Positions 16,928 to 25,812 of a stretch of DNA of 64,000 nt are shown piece by piece. How positions within the stretch are numbered: the stretch's first letter is position 1; each line of letters begins with the position of its first letter. The translations under genes were made by a program, and so were the position numbers. The notes beneath the pieces were generated by a model. That model saw only the letters and a list, made by a program, of their open reading frames with translations. It had not been told where the DNA came from and did no database searches. Source of the DNA: Lachnospira multipara LB2003 (GTDB lineage: Bacteria; Bacillota; Clostridia; Lachnospirales; Lachnospiraceae); assembly GCF_000702205.1 (NCBI RefSeq), contig NZ_JNKW01000007.1, forward strand, positions 96,945-160,944. Direction: 5' to 3'.

Positions 16928-17953
16928 ATGGCTAAGACAAATAGTAATGGAGAGCATGAAATGGATGGCGTTGAGAAGGCAGCCACACTTTTAATTGCCC
17001 TTGGACCAGAAAAATCAGCAAAGATTTTTAAACATTTAAAGGAAGAGGAAATTGAGCAGTTAACCCTTGAAATTGCCAATACTAGTAGTGTTTCACCACA
17101 GACTAAGGAAGCTGTTCTTTCTGAATTCTATGAAGTATGTTTAGCTCAGCAATATATTGCCGAAGGTGGTATTTCTTATGCTAAGGAACTTCTTGAAAAA
17201 GCCCTTGGTGAAGATAAGGCTAAGGATGTTATTGGTAAGTTAACAGCAAGTTTACAGGTTCGTCCATTTGAGTTTATTAGAAAAACAGATTCTTCACAGC
17301 TTCTTAACTTTATTCAGGATGAACATCCACAGACCATTGCCCTTATTTTATCTTATCTTCCTGCAAGTCAGGCTTCAATGGTTGTAGGTTCCCTTGCACC
17401 AGAAAAACAGGCAGATGTTGCAAAGCGTATAGCCTTAATGGATAGAACAAGTCCAGATGTAATTAAGCAGGTAGAAAAGGTATTAGAGCGTAAATTATCA
17501 AGTCTTGTTAACCAGGATTACACAATTGTTGGTGGTGTTGATGCCATTGTTGAAATCCTTAATACAGTTGATAGAGGTACTGAAAAACATATTATGGAAA
17601 CTCTTGAAGTTGAAGAGCCAGAGCTTGCTGATGAAATCAGAAAGAAGATGTTCGTATTCGAAGATATTCTTTCACTTGATGATAGATCAATTCAGAGAGT
17701 TCTTCGTGATGTTGAAAATGCAGACCTTTCACTTGCCCTTAAAGGTGCTACTGAGGAAGTACAAAATGTTGTTCTTAACAACCTTTCAAGCCGTCTTGCT
17801 TCTATGATCAAGGAAGATATGGACTTTATGGGTCCTGTTCGTATGAAGGATGTTGAAGAAGCACAGCAAAAGATTGTTAATATTATTAGAAAACTCGAGG
17901 ATTCTGCAGAAATTGTTATTGCTAGAGGTGGAGGTGACGAAATCATTGTCTAA
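16928..17953 (+). CDS. fliG: Flagellar motor switch protein FliG, 341 aa
   Basis: FliG couples stator torque to the rotor and takes part in switching. GGGAGGTG lies before the ATG. The N-terminal FliF-binding domain starts GVEKAATLLIALGPEKSAKI. The middle domain has the EHPQTIALILSYLP motif (~134-147). The C-terminal torque helix contains the charged residues of DEIRKKMFVFEDILSLDDRS and the LRDVE that follows. Length is standard. The fliH start lies inside the last codons (8-nt overlap). Confidence 0.97.
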   Translation: MAKTNSNGEHEMDGVEKAATLLIALGPEKSAKIFKHLKEEEIEQLTLEIANTSSVSPQTKEAVLSEFYEVCLAQQYIAEGGISYAKELLEKALGEDKAKDVIGKLTASLQVRPFEFIRKTDSSQLLNFIQDEHPQTIALILSYLPASQASMVVGSLAPEKQADVAKRIALMDRTSPDVIKQVEKVLERKLSSLVNQDYTIVGGVDAIVEILNTVDRGTEKHIMETLEVEEPELADEIRKKMFVFEDILSLDDRSIQRVLRDVENADLSLALKGATEEVQNVVLNNLSSRLASMIKEDMDFMGPVRMKDVEEAQQKIVNIIRKLEDSAEIVIARGGGDEIIV

Positions 17954-19022
17954 TCTAGTAAGACGAGGAATGATAGTAAATAAAGATGAAAGAGTAATTG
18001 ATTATAATGATTTAATACAAAAAAAGATTTTAGCCGTTAAAGAAAAAATGCAAAGAAAAGACGAGGATGGCTTCGTAAATGGCTTAGATGCAAAAGAAGT
18101 AGAATTACCAGATTATGATGCGCTTTTTGAGGATGCCGATGAATATGCTGATTTAACTGCAGATATAGATGAAGAACTATTAAGACTAGACCAAATGGAA
18201 AAAAGAGGCTTTGGCCCGGATGTTTCTGATGAGGAAATAGAAGCTATAAACCTAGCAAGGGCTAATAGAAGAGAACAGCTAATGCAGCAAAAGGCTGAAA
18301 TACTAATGGAGGCTAAGGGTATTAGTTTAGAAGCTGATAATGGCAGTGAACAAGTTAGTAATTCTAATAGTGAACTAAATAGTGAATTTAATAGTGAACT
18401 TGCAAATCAAAAAATGGAGCAGATAATTGAAGAGGCCAACCAAAGAGCAAGTTTAATAATTGAAGAAGCTAATAATGAGGCTAATGAAATAATAAGTAAT
18501 GCTAATGCTCAAATTGAAGAAATAAGACAGGACGCAAGAAATGCTGGATATAATGAAGGACTAAATAGTGCCAATGAAGAGATAGAGAATTTAAAGGCAA
18601 ATTTAGAAAATGAATATGAACAAAAACTATCTAGTCTTGAGGCGGAATATGAAGAAAAAAAGGCAACTATAGAACCTGAATTAGTTGAGATATTAACAGA
18701 TGTTTTTAAAAAAGTAACCCTAACAGTTGCAGAGGATAATCATGATATTATTATGCATTTAATAAACGGGGTTATGAGAAATGCAGATAGTAGCCATAAT
18801 TTTATAATTAAGGTTTCACCTGATGATTATAAGTTTCTTATAAACAATCAGGGAAAGCTTTATGTGGCTATGTCTAAGGAAGTAAACATTGATATATTAG
18901 AGGATCCAACTATGAATCGTAATGAGTGTATTATTGAGACAGATACAGGGGTATTTAACTGTGGTCTTGATATTGAGTTGGATAATCTTATTAAAGATTT
19001 GAAATTACTAAGCTGTATTTAA
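17946..19022 (+). CDS. fliH: Flagellar export ATPase regulator FliH, 358 aa
   Basis: FliH is the peripheral stator that tethers and restrains the FliI ATPase. I choose the TTG at 17946 because GGAGGTG (17930-17936) lies 9 nt upstream and the resulting MSNLVRRGMIVNKDERVIDY fits the FliH N-terminus of Clostridia; a longer frame from 17850 runs antiparallel to FliG coding constraints. A long Glu/Ala/Asn-rich coiled coil (~140-235) is followed by the globular FliH/YscL domain (~240-358). A Ser-Glu-Leu-Asn run near 120-135 comes from 12-nt near-repeats. Overlaps the fliG stop by 8 nt. Confidence 0.92.
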   Translation: MSNLVRRGMIVNKDERVIDYNDLIQKKILAVKEKMQRKDEDGFVNGLDAKEVELPDYDALFEDADEYADLTADIDEELLRLDQMEKRGFGPDVSDEEIEAINLARANRREQLMQQKAEILMEAKGISLEADNGSEQVSNSNSELNSEFNSELANQKMEQIIEEANQRASLIIEEANNEANEIISNANAQIEEIRQDARNAGYNEGLNSANEEIENLKANLENEYEQKLSSLEAEYEEKKATIEPELVEILTDVFKKVTLTVAEDNHDIIMHLINGVMRNADSSHNFIIKVSPDDYKFLINNQGKLYVAMSKEVNIDILEDPTMNRNECIIETDTGVFNCGLDIELDNLIKDLKLLSCI

Positions 19023-19033
19023 AGGGGATAATT

Positions 19034-20395
19034 ATGGCACTAGTTGATAGAAGTAAGTATTATGCTTTAACAGAAAAATCATTTTATGATAAACTTGGGA
19101 AAGTTACGAAAATAGTAGGACTTACAATTGAATCAGTAGGGCCAGATGCTAAGCTTAATGACCTTTGTAAGATTTATTCAGCAGATAAGTCTATGGTTTT
19201 ATATGCAGAAGTGGTAGGCTTTAGAGATTCTAGGGTACTTCTTATGCCCTTTGATGTGGTTGATGGAATAGGACCTGGCTCTGTTGTGGAAAATACAGAA
19301 CAGCCATTAGGTGTTAAGGTAGGGGATGAAATCCTTGGCCATACCCTTGATGGTCTTGGAAATCCAACAGATGGTGCTAGTTTTGAATTTGCTAAAGAGT
19401 ATTCTGTTGAGGCTACACCTCCTGATCCTATGGATAGGGAAATAATAAGTGAAGTTTTACCTCTAGGGGTTAAGGCTGTAGATGGCTTACTTACTGTTGG
19501 CAAGGGTCAAAGAATTGGAATTTTTGCAGGTTCAGGTGTGGGAAAATCCACACTTCTTGGAATGTTTGCAAGAAATACCAAAGCTGATATAAATGTTATT
19601 GCCCTAATTGGAGAGCGAGGCAGGGAAGTTAGGGAATTTATTGAAAGAGATTTAGGACCTGAGGGTATGAAAAGAAGTGTACTTGTTATAGCAACTTCTG
19701 ATAAACCAGCCCTTATTAGAAATAAAGCAGCTAAGACAGCAACAGCCATTGCAGAGTATTTTAGAGATCAGGGAAGAGATGTGCTTCTTATGATGGATTC
19801 TTTAACACGTTTTTCTATGGCTCAAAGAGAAATAGGTCTTGCAAGCGGTGAACCACCTGTTACAAGAGGATATCCACCATCAGTTTATTCTGAAATGCCC
19901 AAATTACTTGAAAGGGCAGGAATGGCTGATAAAGGCTCAATTACAGGACTTTATACAGTATTAGTTGATGGCGATGATTTTAATGAACCAATCACAGATA
20001 CTGCTCGTTCTATTCTAGATGGTCATATTATGTTATCAAGGAAATTAGGTCATCAAAATCATTATCCTGCCATTGATATTTTACAAAGTATTTCAAGATG
20101 TATGGGTCAAATTGTATCAAAGGAGCATAAAAAAATGGCAGGTCGTCTAAAAACAGTACTTGCAACTTATAATGAGGCTGAAGATTTAATCAATATTGGT
20201 GCTTATAGAAGTGGTACTAATAAAAATATTGATTATGCAGTATATAAGATTAATAAAGTAAATAAGTTTTTATGCCAGGATACAGATGAAAAATTTAGCT
20301 TTGAGGAAGAATTAGAAATGCTTAATGAAATTTTTGATGATTATGAAGATTTTGAAAATGGAACCCTTAATTTAAGTGGCATTAGACCTAAATAA
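19034..20395 (+). CDS. fliI: Flagellum-specific export ATPase FliI, 453 aa
   Basis: FliI is the F1-beta-like ATPase that helps unfold export substrates and release chaperones. Walker A is GSGVGKST at 166-173. Other signatures are GERGREVREFIERDLG (~197-212) and the Walker B MMDSLTRFSMAQREIG (~254-269), with GLASGEPPVTRGYPPSVYSE following. The C-terminal helical domain ends normally. GGGGA precedes the ATG, 11 nt after fliH. No missing catalytic residues. Confidence 0.97.
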   Translation: MALVDRSKYYALTEKSFYDKLGKVTKIVGLTIESVGPDAKLNDLCKIYSADKSMVLYAEVVGFRDSRVLLMPFDVVDGIGPGSVVENTEQPLGVKVGDEILGHTLDGLGNPTDGASFEFAKEYSVEATPPDPMDREIISEVLPLGVKAVDGLLTVGKGQRIGIFAGSGVGKSTLLGMFARNTKADINVIALIGERGREVREFIERDLGPEGMKRSVLVIATSDKPALIRNKAAKTATAIAEYFRDQGRDVLLMMDSLTRFSMAQREIGLASGEPPVTRGYPPSVYSEMPKLLERAGMADKGSITGLYTVLVDGDDFNEPITDTARSILDGHIMLSRKLGHQNHYPAIDILQSISRCMGQIVSKEHKKMAGRLKTVLATYNEAEDLINIGAYRSGTNKNIDYAVYKINKVNKFLCQDTDEKFSFEEELEMLNEIFDDYEDFENGTLNLSGIRPK

Positions 20396-20429
20396 TGTCA
20401 GAACTAAAAAGTAAAGGGGTAATAAACTA

Positions 20430-20876
20430 ATGGCAAAGTTTGTATATAAGATGGAAAATGTCCTAAAGGTTAAGGAACAAATTGAAAATACTAGAAAACA
20501 GGAATTTTCCTTAGCCCAAGGAAAGCTCACAGCTGAAGAAAATAAGCTAAAGGAACTTAAAACTAGGCTAAATTTTTACGAACAGGAATTAAAGGAAGCA
20601 ACTAGTAATAAGATTGATGTTAATTTACTAAGAAGATTAGGGGAAAGTATAAAAATATCAAGGGAACAAATAAAGGCCCAAATAGTTCAAGTTGAAGTTG
20701 CAAAAAAAAATTTAGAGCTAGCGCAACAAAGACTTGCAGATGCTGTTAAAGAAAGAAAAATACAGGAAATATTAAAGGAAAAGGCCTTTGAGGAATTTAA
20801 GTTAGAAATTAGTGCACAGGAAATGAAAGAGATTGACGAAGTTGTAAGTTTTAATTACAATAATCGTAGTAATTAA
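20430..20876 (+). CDS. fliJ: Flagellar export protein FliJ, 148 aa
   Basis: FliJ is the coiled-coil stalk of the FliH-FliI-FliJ ATPase complex. The sequence is almost entirely charged helix, starting MAKFVYKMENVLKVKEQIE, the usual FliJ opening (F-x-F/Y-x2-[EN]-V/L-L). A conserved position after fliI and length of ~147 aa support it. GGGG lies upstream of the ATG. Assignment depends on position plus N-terminal motif, since FliJ diverges strongly. Confidence 0.88.
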   Translation: MAKFVYKMENVLKVKEQIENTRKQEFSLAQGKLTAEENKLKELKTRLNFYEQELKEATSNKIDVNLLRRLGESIKISREQIKAQIVQVEVAKKNLELAQQRLADAVKERKIQEILKEKAFEEFKLEISAQEMKEIDEVVSFNYNNRSN

Positions 20877-20933
20877 ATGTGTTAAATAATTAATAAATTG
20901 TAATGGACTTTTTTTCTAGAGGGGGAAATCTGT

Positions 20934-21695
20934 ATGGCTAAGAAGAAGTCAAAAGATGAGATTGAGGATTTACAAAATCCAGATGAGGAAAAAGAAGGGG
21001 GCATTGTTTCAAAACTTGTGGGGCTTTTAGTGGCTTTAATTGTTATTGCTATTTGGCTTGCAATTTTTGCACTGCTTATAAAAATGAATGTGGGTGGAGT
21101 AGGAAGTATGCTTCGTCCGTATTTAAAAAACGTACCGGGAGTAAATATGATTTTACCAAAGGCAACGGATGATGAGGTTGTTAACGAAACAGGAACAAGT
21201 TATAAAACTTTAGCGGAAGCTCTTGATAGAATTAATGAACTAGAAAGTGAATTAGATGATTTAAAGAATAATGGATCTTCTGAAAAAATAACGGAACTTG
21301 AGGCAGAGCTTGCAAGATTAAAGGTTTTTGAAGATAATGCAAAGTATTATCAGGAATTAAAGGATAAGTTTGATACGGAAGTTGTTTATACAGATAATGC
21401 ACCGGATATAGAAAACTATAAGACCTGGTATGAATCAATTGATGCAGATAATGCAGCTAAGATTTATGAAAGAGTAGTTAAGGATTTGGCTTATTCTGCA
21501 GCAGTTAAGGAATGGGCAAGTACATTTGGAAATATGGAGGCTAGTAATGCAGCTAAGATTATGGAAGAGATGACAGGAGATACTAATCTTGTGGCAGATA
21601 TTTTACTTAATCTAGATACAACTCAAAGAGCTGCTATAATGGAGGCTATGGATACTGTTTTTGCTGCTAAATTAACTAAGATAATGTATCCTTAA
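20934..21695 (+). CDS. MotE/YlxF-like flagellar membrane protein with MgtE N-terminal-like domain, 253 aa
   Basis: An acidic cytoplasmic N-terminus (1-25) is followed by one transmembrane helix (~28-49, LVGLLVALIVIAIWLAIFAL). A coiled coil (~85-130, ELESELDDLKN and ITELEAELARLKVFE) comes next. The C-terminal domain (~155-253) carries three MgtE-N-like repeats, seen in YESIDADNAAKIYERV, EASNAAKIMEEMTGD and LDTTQRAAIMEAMD. This is the layout of YlxF in Bacillus and MotE/FlbB elsewhere. The gene lies between fliJ and fliK, exactly where ylxF lies. A role in chaperoning the stator or assembling the motor is inference from MotE. It ends a segment closed by a strong terminator. Confidence 0.75.
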   Translation: MAKKKSKDEIEDLQNPDEEKEGGIVSKLVGLLVALIVIAIWLAIFALLIKMNVGGVGSMLRPYLKNVPGVNMILPKATDDEVVNETGTSYKTLAEALDRINELESELDDLKNNGSSEKITELEAELARLKVFEDNAKYYQELKDKFDTEVVYTDNAPDIENYKTWYESIDADNAAKIYERVVKDLAYSAAVKEWASTFGNMEASNAAKIMEEMTGDTNLVADILLNLDTTQRAAIMEAMDTVFAAKLTKIMYP

Positions 21696-21712
21696 AATTA
21701 AAAAGATAACAT

Positions 21713-21767
21713 GCAAGATTTTTATATTATCAGATAAAAATGGTAATATAGAAATCTTGCTTTTTTT
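21713..21767 (+). terminator. Strong intrinsic terminator after the motE-like gene
   Basis: A 19-bp stem (21713-21731 with 21742-21760, a few G-U pairs) has a 10-nt loop and a run of seven T. It splits the fla/che cluster ahead of fliK. The tail runs into the copy of the repeated hairpin at 21764. Confidence 0.9.
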
Positions 21768-21793
21768 AACTCAGTCGGGGTACAAGCTCCGAC
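21764..21793 (+). repeat. 30-bp hairpin repeat, copy 1 (upstream of fliK)
   Basis: This sequence matches 32365-32394 at 29 of 30 positions. The core GTCGGGG-loop-CTCCGAC folds into a 7-bp stem with a G-U pair where copy 2 has A-U; flanking bases in this copy extend it by CA/TG. It follows the terminator directly. Confidence 0.85.
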
Positions 21794-21816
21794 TGCCTTA
21801 ATTAGAAAACTTGTAC

Positions 21817-21843
21817 TAATCTTATATAAATTAATTCCGATAT
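21817..21843 (+). promoter_or_regulatory. Sigma-28 (FliA/SigD)-like promoter before fliK
   Basis: TAAT at 21817-21820, a 15-nt spacer and TCCGATAT at 21836-21843, against the consensus TAAA-N15-GCCGATAT. It lies after the strong terminator and 54 nt before the fliK start. FliA is encoded in the same cluster. Confidence 0.65.
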
Positions 21844-21896
21844 AAAATACGTAGACTATGTAGCACATCTAATAAAAAAGAAAGGAGGTAGCACAA

Positions 21897-23339
21897 GTGG
21901 TAATAGCTAAATCTAATTTAGCGGTTAATAGCTTTATAAAAGCGCCAGATTTTTCAAGCAAAAAAAGTGATGACGTAAGTCTTTCATTTGGGCAGATTTT
22001 TAATTCATCAGTTAAGAACAATAAGCCTGAAGCTACAAAGTATACTTCACCTGATTCTAATAAGATAAGCGATAACAATAATCTAAAGAAATTAGATGAG
22101 CAAGGCAAAATAGCTAGGGATGATAGCAGGGGTAATGTTAGTGATAATAAGACTAGAGAAGAAGTAACTAACATAAAAGAAAATGACACAGAAATTAAAG
22201 AAGTTAGTAAAGATATTGTTAATGAAAAGGGCAAGGAAATAATAAGTGAAATTGCTAAAAAGCTAGATCTTAGTGAAGATGAAGTAATTGAAACCATGGC
22301 ACTTCTTAATATGAATGTATTAGATTTATTTAATCTAGATAATATTACAGAATTAATGGTTGAATTAAATGGACAAGGTGAAGTTGCATTAATTGTTGAT
22401 GGAAGTTTTACAGATGCTTTAGCTGATGTTAATGAAACTGTTAAAGAAGCTATAGGTGAAATAGCAGATACACTAAATATTAGTCCTGAAGAATTTAAGG
22501 AAAATATCTCTAATACAAAAGTGGATTTTAAAGACATTTTCTTAAAGGAAGATATAAAAATTAATGTGGACAAAAAAGACATATCAGTAGAAAAAAATGT
22601 GGAGAAAGTATTAGTAGAAGTTCCAAAAACAAACTTAGATGATGTAAAAAAGGAAGATGAAGAGCCTAGCTTAAAAGATGTTATTGCATCAAAAATAGTT
22701 GTCTCAAAAAAAGAAAATGATACAGCTAATACAAAGGAAGATAGTAGCGATAAACCGTTATTACAGGATGAAAAGGCAGGTAGTAAACAAGAAAAGCTAG
22801 TGCATCCCGAGAATCTAGTTGTTAACGATATAGCTAAGAATTTTGAAACAGCTATTGAAGAAAGTTTTGATCCTAAGGTAAATCAGATTGATATTGTAAG
22901 ACAAGTTGTGGATCAAATCAAGGTTATTAATACTGAGGGACTAAAGGAAATTGAAGTTATGCTAAATCCTGAAAACCTTGGTAGCGTCCATATTACAGTT
23001 ACACAAAAAGAAGGAATTATAACAGCTCATTTAACCGCTCAAACAGAGGCTGTTAAAAAGGCTCTTGAAAATCAAATGATTGCCTTAAAGGAAAACTTTA
23101 ATAATCAAGGCATAAAAATCGAGGCTGTAGAGGTTACAATTCAAAGTCATGGCTTTGAAAACAACTTAAATGCAGGAAATAATAATAAGGACAATCAGGA
23201 TAACAAAAACAAAAATAAGCGACTTAATCTAGATCTTGATAGCTTAAATGACCTTGATTTAGACGATTTAAATATGGATGAGTTAAGAGCTATTGATTTA
23301 ATTGAGAATGGAAATTCGTCTGTTTCTTATATGGCTTAG
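21897..23339 (+). CDS. fliK: Flagellar hook-length control protein FliK, 480 aa
   Basis: FliK is exported during hook growth and switches FlhB specificity from hook to filament subunits. A GTG start has AAAGGAGG upstream (21881-21887). The N-terminal two thirds are low-complexity, Lys/Asp/Glu/Asn-rich and poorly conserved, as expected of the ruler. The hook-length-control C domain (~340-430) contains LKEIEVMLNPENLGSVHITV and the amphipathic LTAQTEAVKKALENQM. A charged Asn/Asp/Leu-rich tail (~430-480) repeats DLDSLNDLDLDDLNMDEL. First gene of the hook cassette behind a sigma-28-like promoter. Confidence 0.92.
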   Translation: MVIAKSNLAVNSFIKAPDFSSKKSDDVSLSFGQIFNSSVKNNKPEATKYTSPDSNKISDNNNLKKLDEQGKIARDDSRGNVSDNKTREEVTNIKENDTEIKEVSKDIVNEKGKEIISEIAKKLDLSEDEVIETMALLNMNVLDLFNLDNITELMVELNGQGEVALIVDGSFTDALADVNETVKEAIGEIADTLNISPEEFKENISNTKVDFKDIFLKEDIKINVDKKDISVEKNVEKVLVEVPKTNLDDVKKEDEEPSLKDVIASKIVVSKKENDTANTKEDSSDKPLLQDEKAGSKQEKLVHPENLVVNDIAKNFETAIEESFDPKVNQIDIVRQVVDQIKVINTEGLKEIEVMLNPENLGSVHITVTQKEGIITAHLTAQTEAVKKALENQMIALKENFNNQGIKIEAVEVTIQSHGFENNLNAGNNNKDNQDNKNKNKRLNLDLDSLNDLDLDDLNMDELRAIDLIENGNSSVSYMA

Positions 23340-23358
23340 TAAGAAAAGGAGGAACACT

Positions 23359-23823
23359 ATGGCAGCAGAAGTAGGCGCATGGTCTTATGTTAGAGACGAT
23401 GGTAGCGTAACACAAACTTCACAGACAATGAGTTCACAGGTTAGTTCTAATGGTGCTAGTAAAAATAAGACTACAATTGATGTAGAAGGTTTTTTAGCAT
23501 TAATGGTTGCAGAAATGCAAAACCAGGACCCACTAGAACCAACAGATAACTCTAAATATATGGCACAGCTTGCTACCTTTACACAAGTAGAGGCAACAAC
23601 AGATATGAATAAAAATCAAGTAAAACAAACCGCATCAGATCTTGTTGGCAAGTATGTGATTATGAAGACATCGCAAAATAAGGATGGCTTTATTGGCGGA
23701 AAGGTTGATTATTGGGAGGAAATAAAAGATGATGTTTATCTTGGTATTGAAGGTAAGCTTTATGATATCAGAGATTTAGATACTGTAATGCAGGATGAAT
23801 ATTTTAAAGAATGGTCAAAATAA
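23359..23823 (+). CDS. flgD: Flagellar hook-assembly scaffold FlgD, 154 aa
   Basis: FlgD caps the growing hook and is removed at completion. The ATG at 23359 has AAAAGGAGG 6 nt upstream; the 19 in-frame codons before it overlap the fliK end and are not needed. The FlgD N-terminal signature FLALMVAEMQNQDPLEPTDN is at ~36-55, followed by YMAQLATFTQVEATTDMN. The protein is short and lacks most of the FlgD tudor/Ig hook domain of enterobacteria, as in the short Bacillus protein. Confidence 0.95.
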   Translation: MAAEVGAWSYVRDDGSVTQTSQTMSSQVSSNGASKNKTTIDVEGFLALMVAEMQNQDPLEPTDNSKYMAQLATFTQVEATTDMNKNQVKQTASDLVGKYVIMKTSQNKDGFIGGKVDYWEEIKDDVYLGIEGKLYDIRDLDTVMQDEYFKEWSK

Positions 23824-23824
23824 G

Positions 23825-23851
23825 TAAATTTATCCTTAAGTTTACCGATAT
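23825..23851 (+). promoter_or_regulatory. Sigma-28 (FliA/SigD)-like promoter between flgD and the TIGR02530 gene
   Basis: TAAA at 23825-23828, exactly 15 nt, then ACCGATAT at 23844-23851: a near-perfect match to TAAA-N15-GCCGATAT. It starts just after the flgD stop and is 39 nt before the next ATG, so it could drive the TIGR02530 gene and flgE independently of fliK. Confidence 0.75.
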
Positions 23852-23889
23852 TATAAGTGTAACAATTAAGATAAATTGAGGTGACCGAT

Positions 23890-24312
23890 ATGAATAAATT
23901 AATAAATGGAAATATTGCCTCCATAGATGCTTATGCCAACCTAGTCATTAATAAGGACAAGGTAAATACAAGCAATAAGGATTATACGGGACCAAAATTT
24001 AGTGAAATACTAAATAAAAAGGCATCCATTGATTCCGTTATTTTAGAAAGTAATATTGGCCAAGTAAGATTTTCAAAACACGCAAATCAAAGACTTGAAG
24101 AAAGAAATATTGTTTTAAGCGATGAACAACTAAAAAGACTAGAACAGGGAACCATTAAGGCAAAGGATAAAGGCATTAAAGAATCCCTTGTGTTAGTTGA
24201 TGACTATGCTTTTATAGTCAATACAACTAATAAGCTAATCGTAACGGCAATGGATAGTAAAAATAGTGATGAAAATGTATATACTAATATTGATGGAGCG
24301 GTTGTAATTTAG
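23890..24312 (+). CDS. Flagellar operon protein, TIGR02530 family, 140 aa
   Basis: GAGGTGA (23878-23884) lies 5 nt before the ATG at 23890; an in-frame GTG at 23881 is part of that site. The N-terminal half is unremarkable. The family core is at ~55-135: VRFSKHANQRLEERNIVLS, then LVLVDDYAFIVNTTNKLIVTAMD. I recognise this as the small protein found beside flgD and flgE in Firmicute flagellar operons; its molecular role is unknown to me. The position inside the hook cassette suggests a hook-assembly function. Confidence 0.8.
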   Translation: MNKLINGNIASIDAYANLVINKDKVNTSNKDYTGPKFSEILNKKASIDSVILESNIGQVRFSKHANQRLEERNIVLSDEQLKRLEQGTIKAKDKGIKESLVLVDDYAFIVNTTNKLIVTAMDSKNSDENVYTNIDGAVVI

Positions 24313-24333
24313 CCGGACCTATTTAGGAGGTTA

Positions 24334-24359
24334 ATATCCTTGAATGCCAGATAGGATAT
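24334..24359 (+). other. Short hairpin in the flgE leader
   Basis: ATATCCT (24334-24340) pairs with AGGATAT (24353-24359) around a 12-nt loop. An AGGAGG (24325-24330) without a following start codon lies just before it. No poly-T follows, so it is not a terminator; a leader or mRNA-stability role is possible. Confidence 0.35.
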
Positions 24360-24423
24360 AAAAACAACAGTCTATTAATATGGTGTCATCATTTTGTAAC
24401 TATAATTAGGAGGAACAAATACT

Positions 24424-25749
24424 ATGATGAGATCATTATTTTCTGCTGTGTCAGGTTTAAAGTCACATCAGACAAGAATGGATGTTATTGGTAATAATAT
24501 TGCCAATGTTAATACTGTGGCATATAAGTCACAATCAATGACTTTCTCAGAAGTTTTTTATCAAACTACTCAGACCGCATCTGGTCCTAGTGAAAATAAA
24601 GGTGGTACTAACCCTAAACAGGTTGGTCTTGGTTCTTCTGTAGGAAGTATTGCAACTGCAGTTTCAACAGAAGGTGCTTCAGAACGTACTGATAATCCTT
24701 ATGATTTACAGATTTCAGGAAGTTCCTTCTTTATTGTAAGTAGTGCAGGTACTACATACTTTACAAGAGCTGGTAATTTTAAGGTCGATGAAGAAGGTGC
24801 CTTAGTTACATCTGATGGTGCTAATGTAATGGGTTGGCAAACAGATGCTGATGGAAATGTAGTAAAAGATCTTGTTTCAAAATTATACGTAACAAGCTCT
24901 AAATTTACATATACAGCACCAGCAAGAACAACAGCTCTTACACTTTCAGGAAATGTTAATGCATCATCAACAGATTCAATTACAACAACAATGAATTTTT
25001 ATGATAGTATAGGTAATTCTTATCAGGCAACTGTTACTCTTGATTATCAAGATACAGGTTCTGATACAGTAAAGACATATAATATTAATCCAGTATCTAT
25101 CTCACAAAATGGCTCAGTTTCAAATCTTTCATTTGATGTAAATGGAAGTATTAGCTTTAACGCTATTACAGGTGCAGCACTAGATACTAACAGCGATATT
25201 ACAATTACTCTTAATAATAATGGTTCAGGTCAGACAGAAGTTAATCTTGACACTGTAGGTGCAGAAAATACAAGTGAAATTAAACTTGATGCTACAGGAT
25301 TAACAATGTATTCTGATAAGACATCTATTAAGTCTTCAATGGGTATTGTAAATGACGAAGGAAATAAGGCTGGAGCAGGTAAGGCAACAGGTACTATGAC
25401 TTCAGTAGGTATAGATGCAAGTGGATGTATTGTTGCAAGTTATAGTAATGGTGATACAGTAACAATAGGTCAGATTGCAGTAGCATCCTTTGCCAATCCA
25501 GAAGGTCTTGAAAAAGCAGGCGAAAACCTATGGTCAGCAACACTTAACTCTGGACTTTTTGATGGTATTGGACAGGAAGTTACAACAGGTGATGGTAAAA
25601 TTACATCAGGCGTTCTTGAAATGTCTAATGTAGATTTATCAGGCGAGTTTACATCAATGATTACAACACAGCGTGGTTTTCAGGCAAATTCAAGAATTAT
25701 CACTGTTTCAGATACATTACTTGAGGAATTAATTAACTTAAAGAGATAA
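24424..25749 (+). CDS. flgE: Flagellar hook protein FlgE, 441 aa
   Basis: FlgE polymerises into the universal joint between rod and filament. AGGAGG lies 9 nt before the ATG. The N-terminal D0/Dc signature is MRSLFSAVSGLKSHQTRMDV then GNNIANVNTVAYKSQSMTF (~2-40). A variable central domain (~140-330) is Ser/Thr/Asn-rich. The C-terminus carries EMSNVDLSGEFTSMITTQRG FQANSRIITVSDTLLEELI. Length matches hook proteins of short type. Codon use shifts towards aca/tca/ggt, consistent with a highly expressed secreted subunit. Confidence 0.96.
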   Translation: MMRSLFSAVSGLKSHQTRMDVIGNNIANVNTVAYKSQSMTFSEVFYQTTQTASGPSENKGGTNPKQVGLGSSVGSIATAVSTEGASERTDNPYDLQISGSSFFIVSSAGTTYFTRAGNFKVDEEGALVTSDGANVMGWQTDADGNVVKDLVSKLYVTSSKFTYTAPARTTALTLSGNVNASSTDSITTTMNFYDSIGNSYQATVTLDYQDTGSDTVKTYNINPVSISQNGSVSNLSFDVNGSISFNAITGAALDTNSDITITLNNNGSGQTEVNLDTVGAENTSEIKLDATGLTMYSDKTSIKSSMGIVNDEGNKAGAGKATGTMTSVGIDASGCIVASYSNGDTVTIGQIAVASFANPEGLEKAGENLWSATLNSGLFDGIGQEVTTGDGKITSGVLEMSNVDLSGEFTSMITTQRGFQANSRIITVSDTLLEELINLKR

Positions 25750-25763
25750 TAAGTAAAGAAACT

Positions 25764-25795
25764 AAATGGAGGCATTTATTGCCTCCATTTTTTTT
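25764..25795 (+). terminator. Intrinsic terminator after flgE
   Basis: An 11-bp perfect stem (25764-25774 with 25780-25790), a 5-nt loop and a T tail. It closes the fliK-flgD-TIGR02530-flgE cassette. Confidence 0.92.
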
Positions 25796-25812
25796 AAAAA
25801 GAAACAAAATCA

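Noticed and set aside
21869..22582. 237-codon open frame on the minus strand opposite fliK
   Set aside because: Composition is Ser/Leu/Ile-rich antisense of the Lys/Asp/Glu-rich FliK ruler. The sense frame has a ribosome site, promoter and conserved C-terminal domain.
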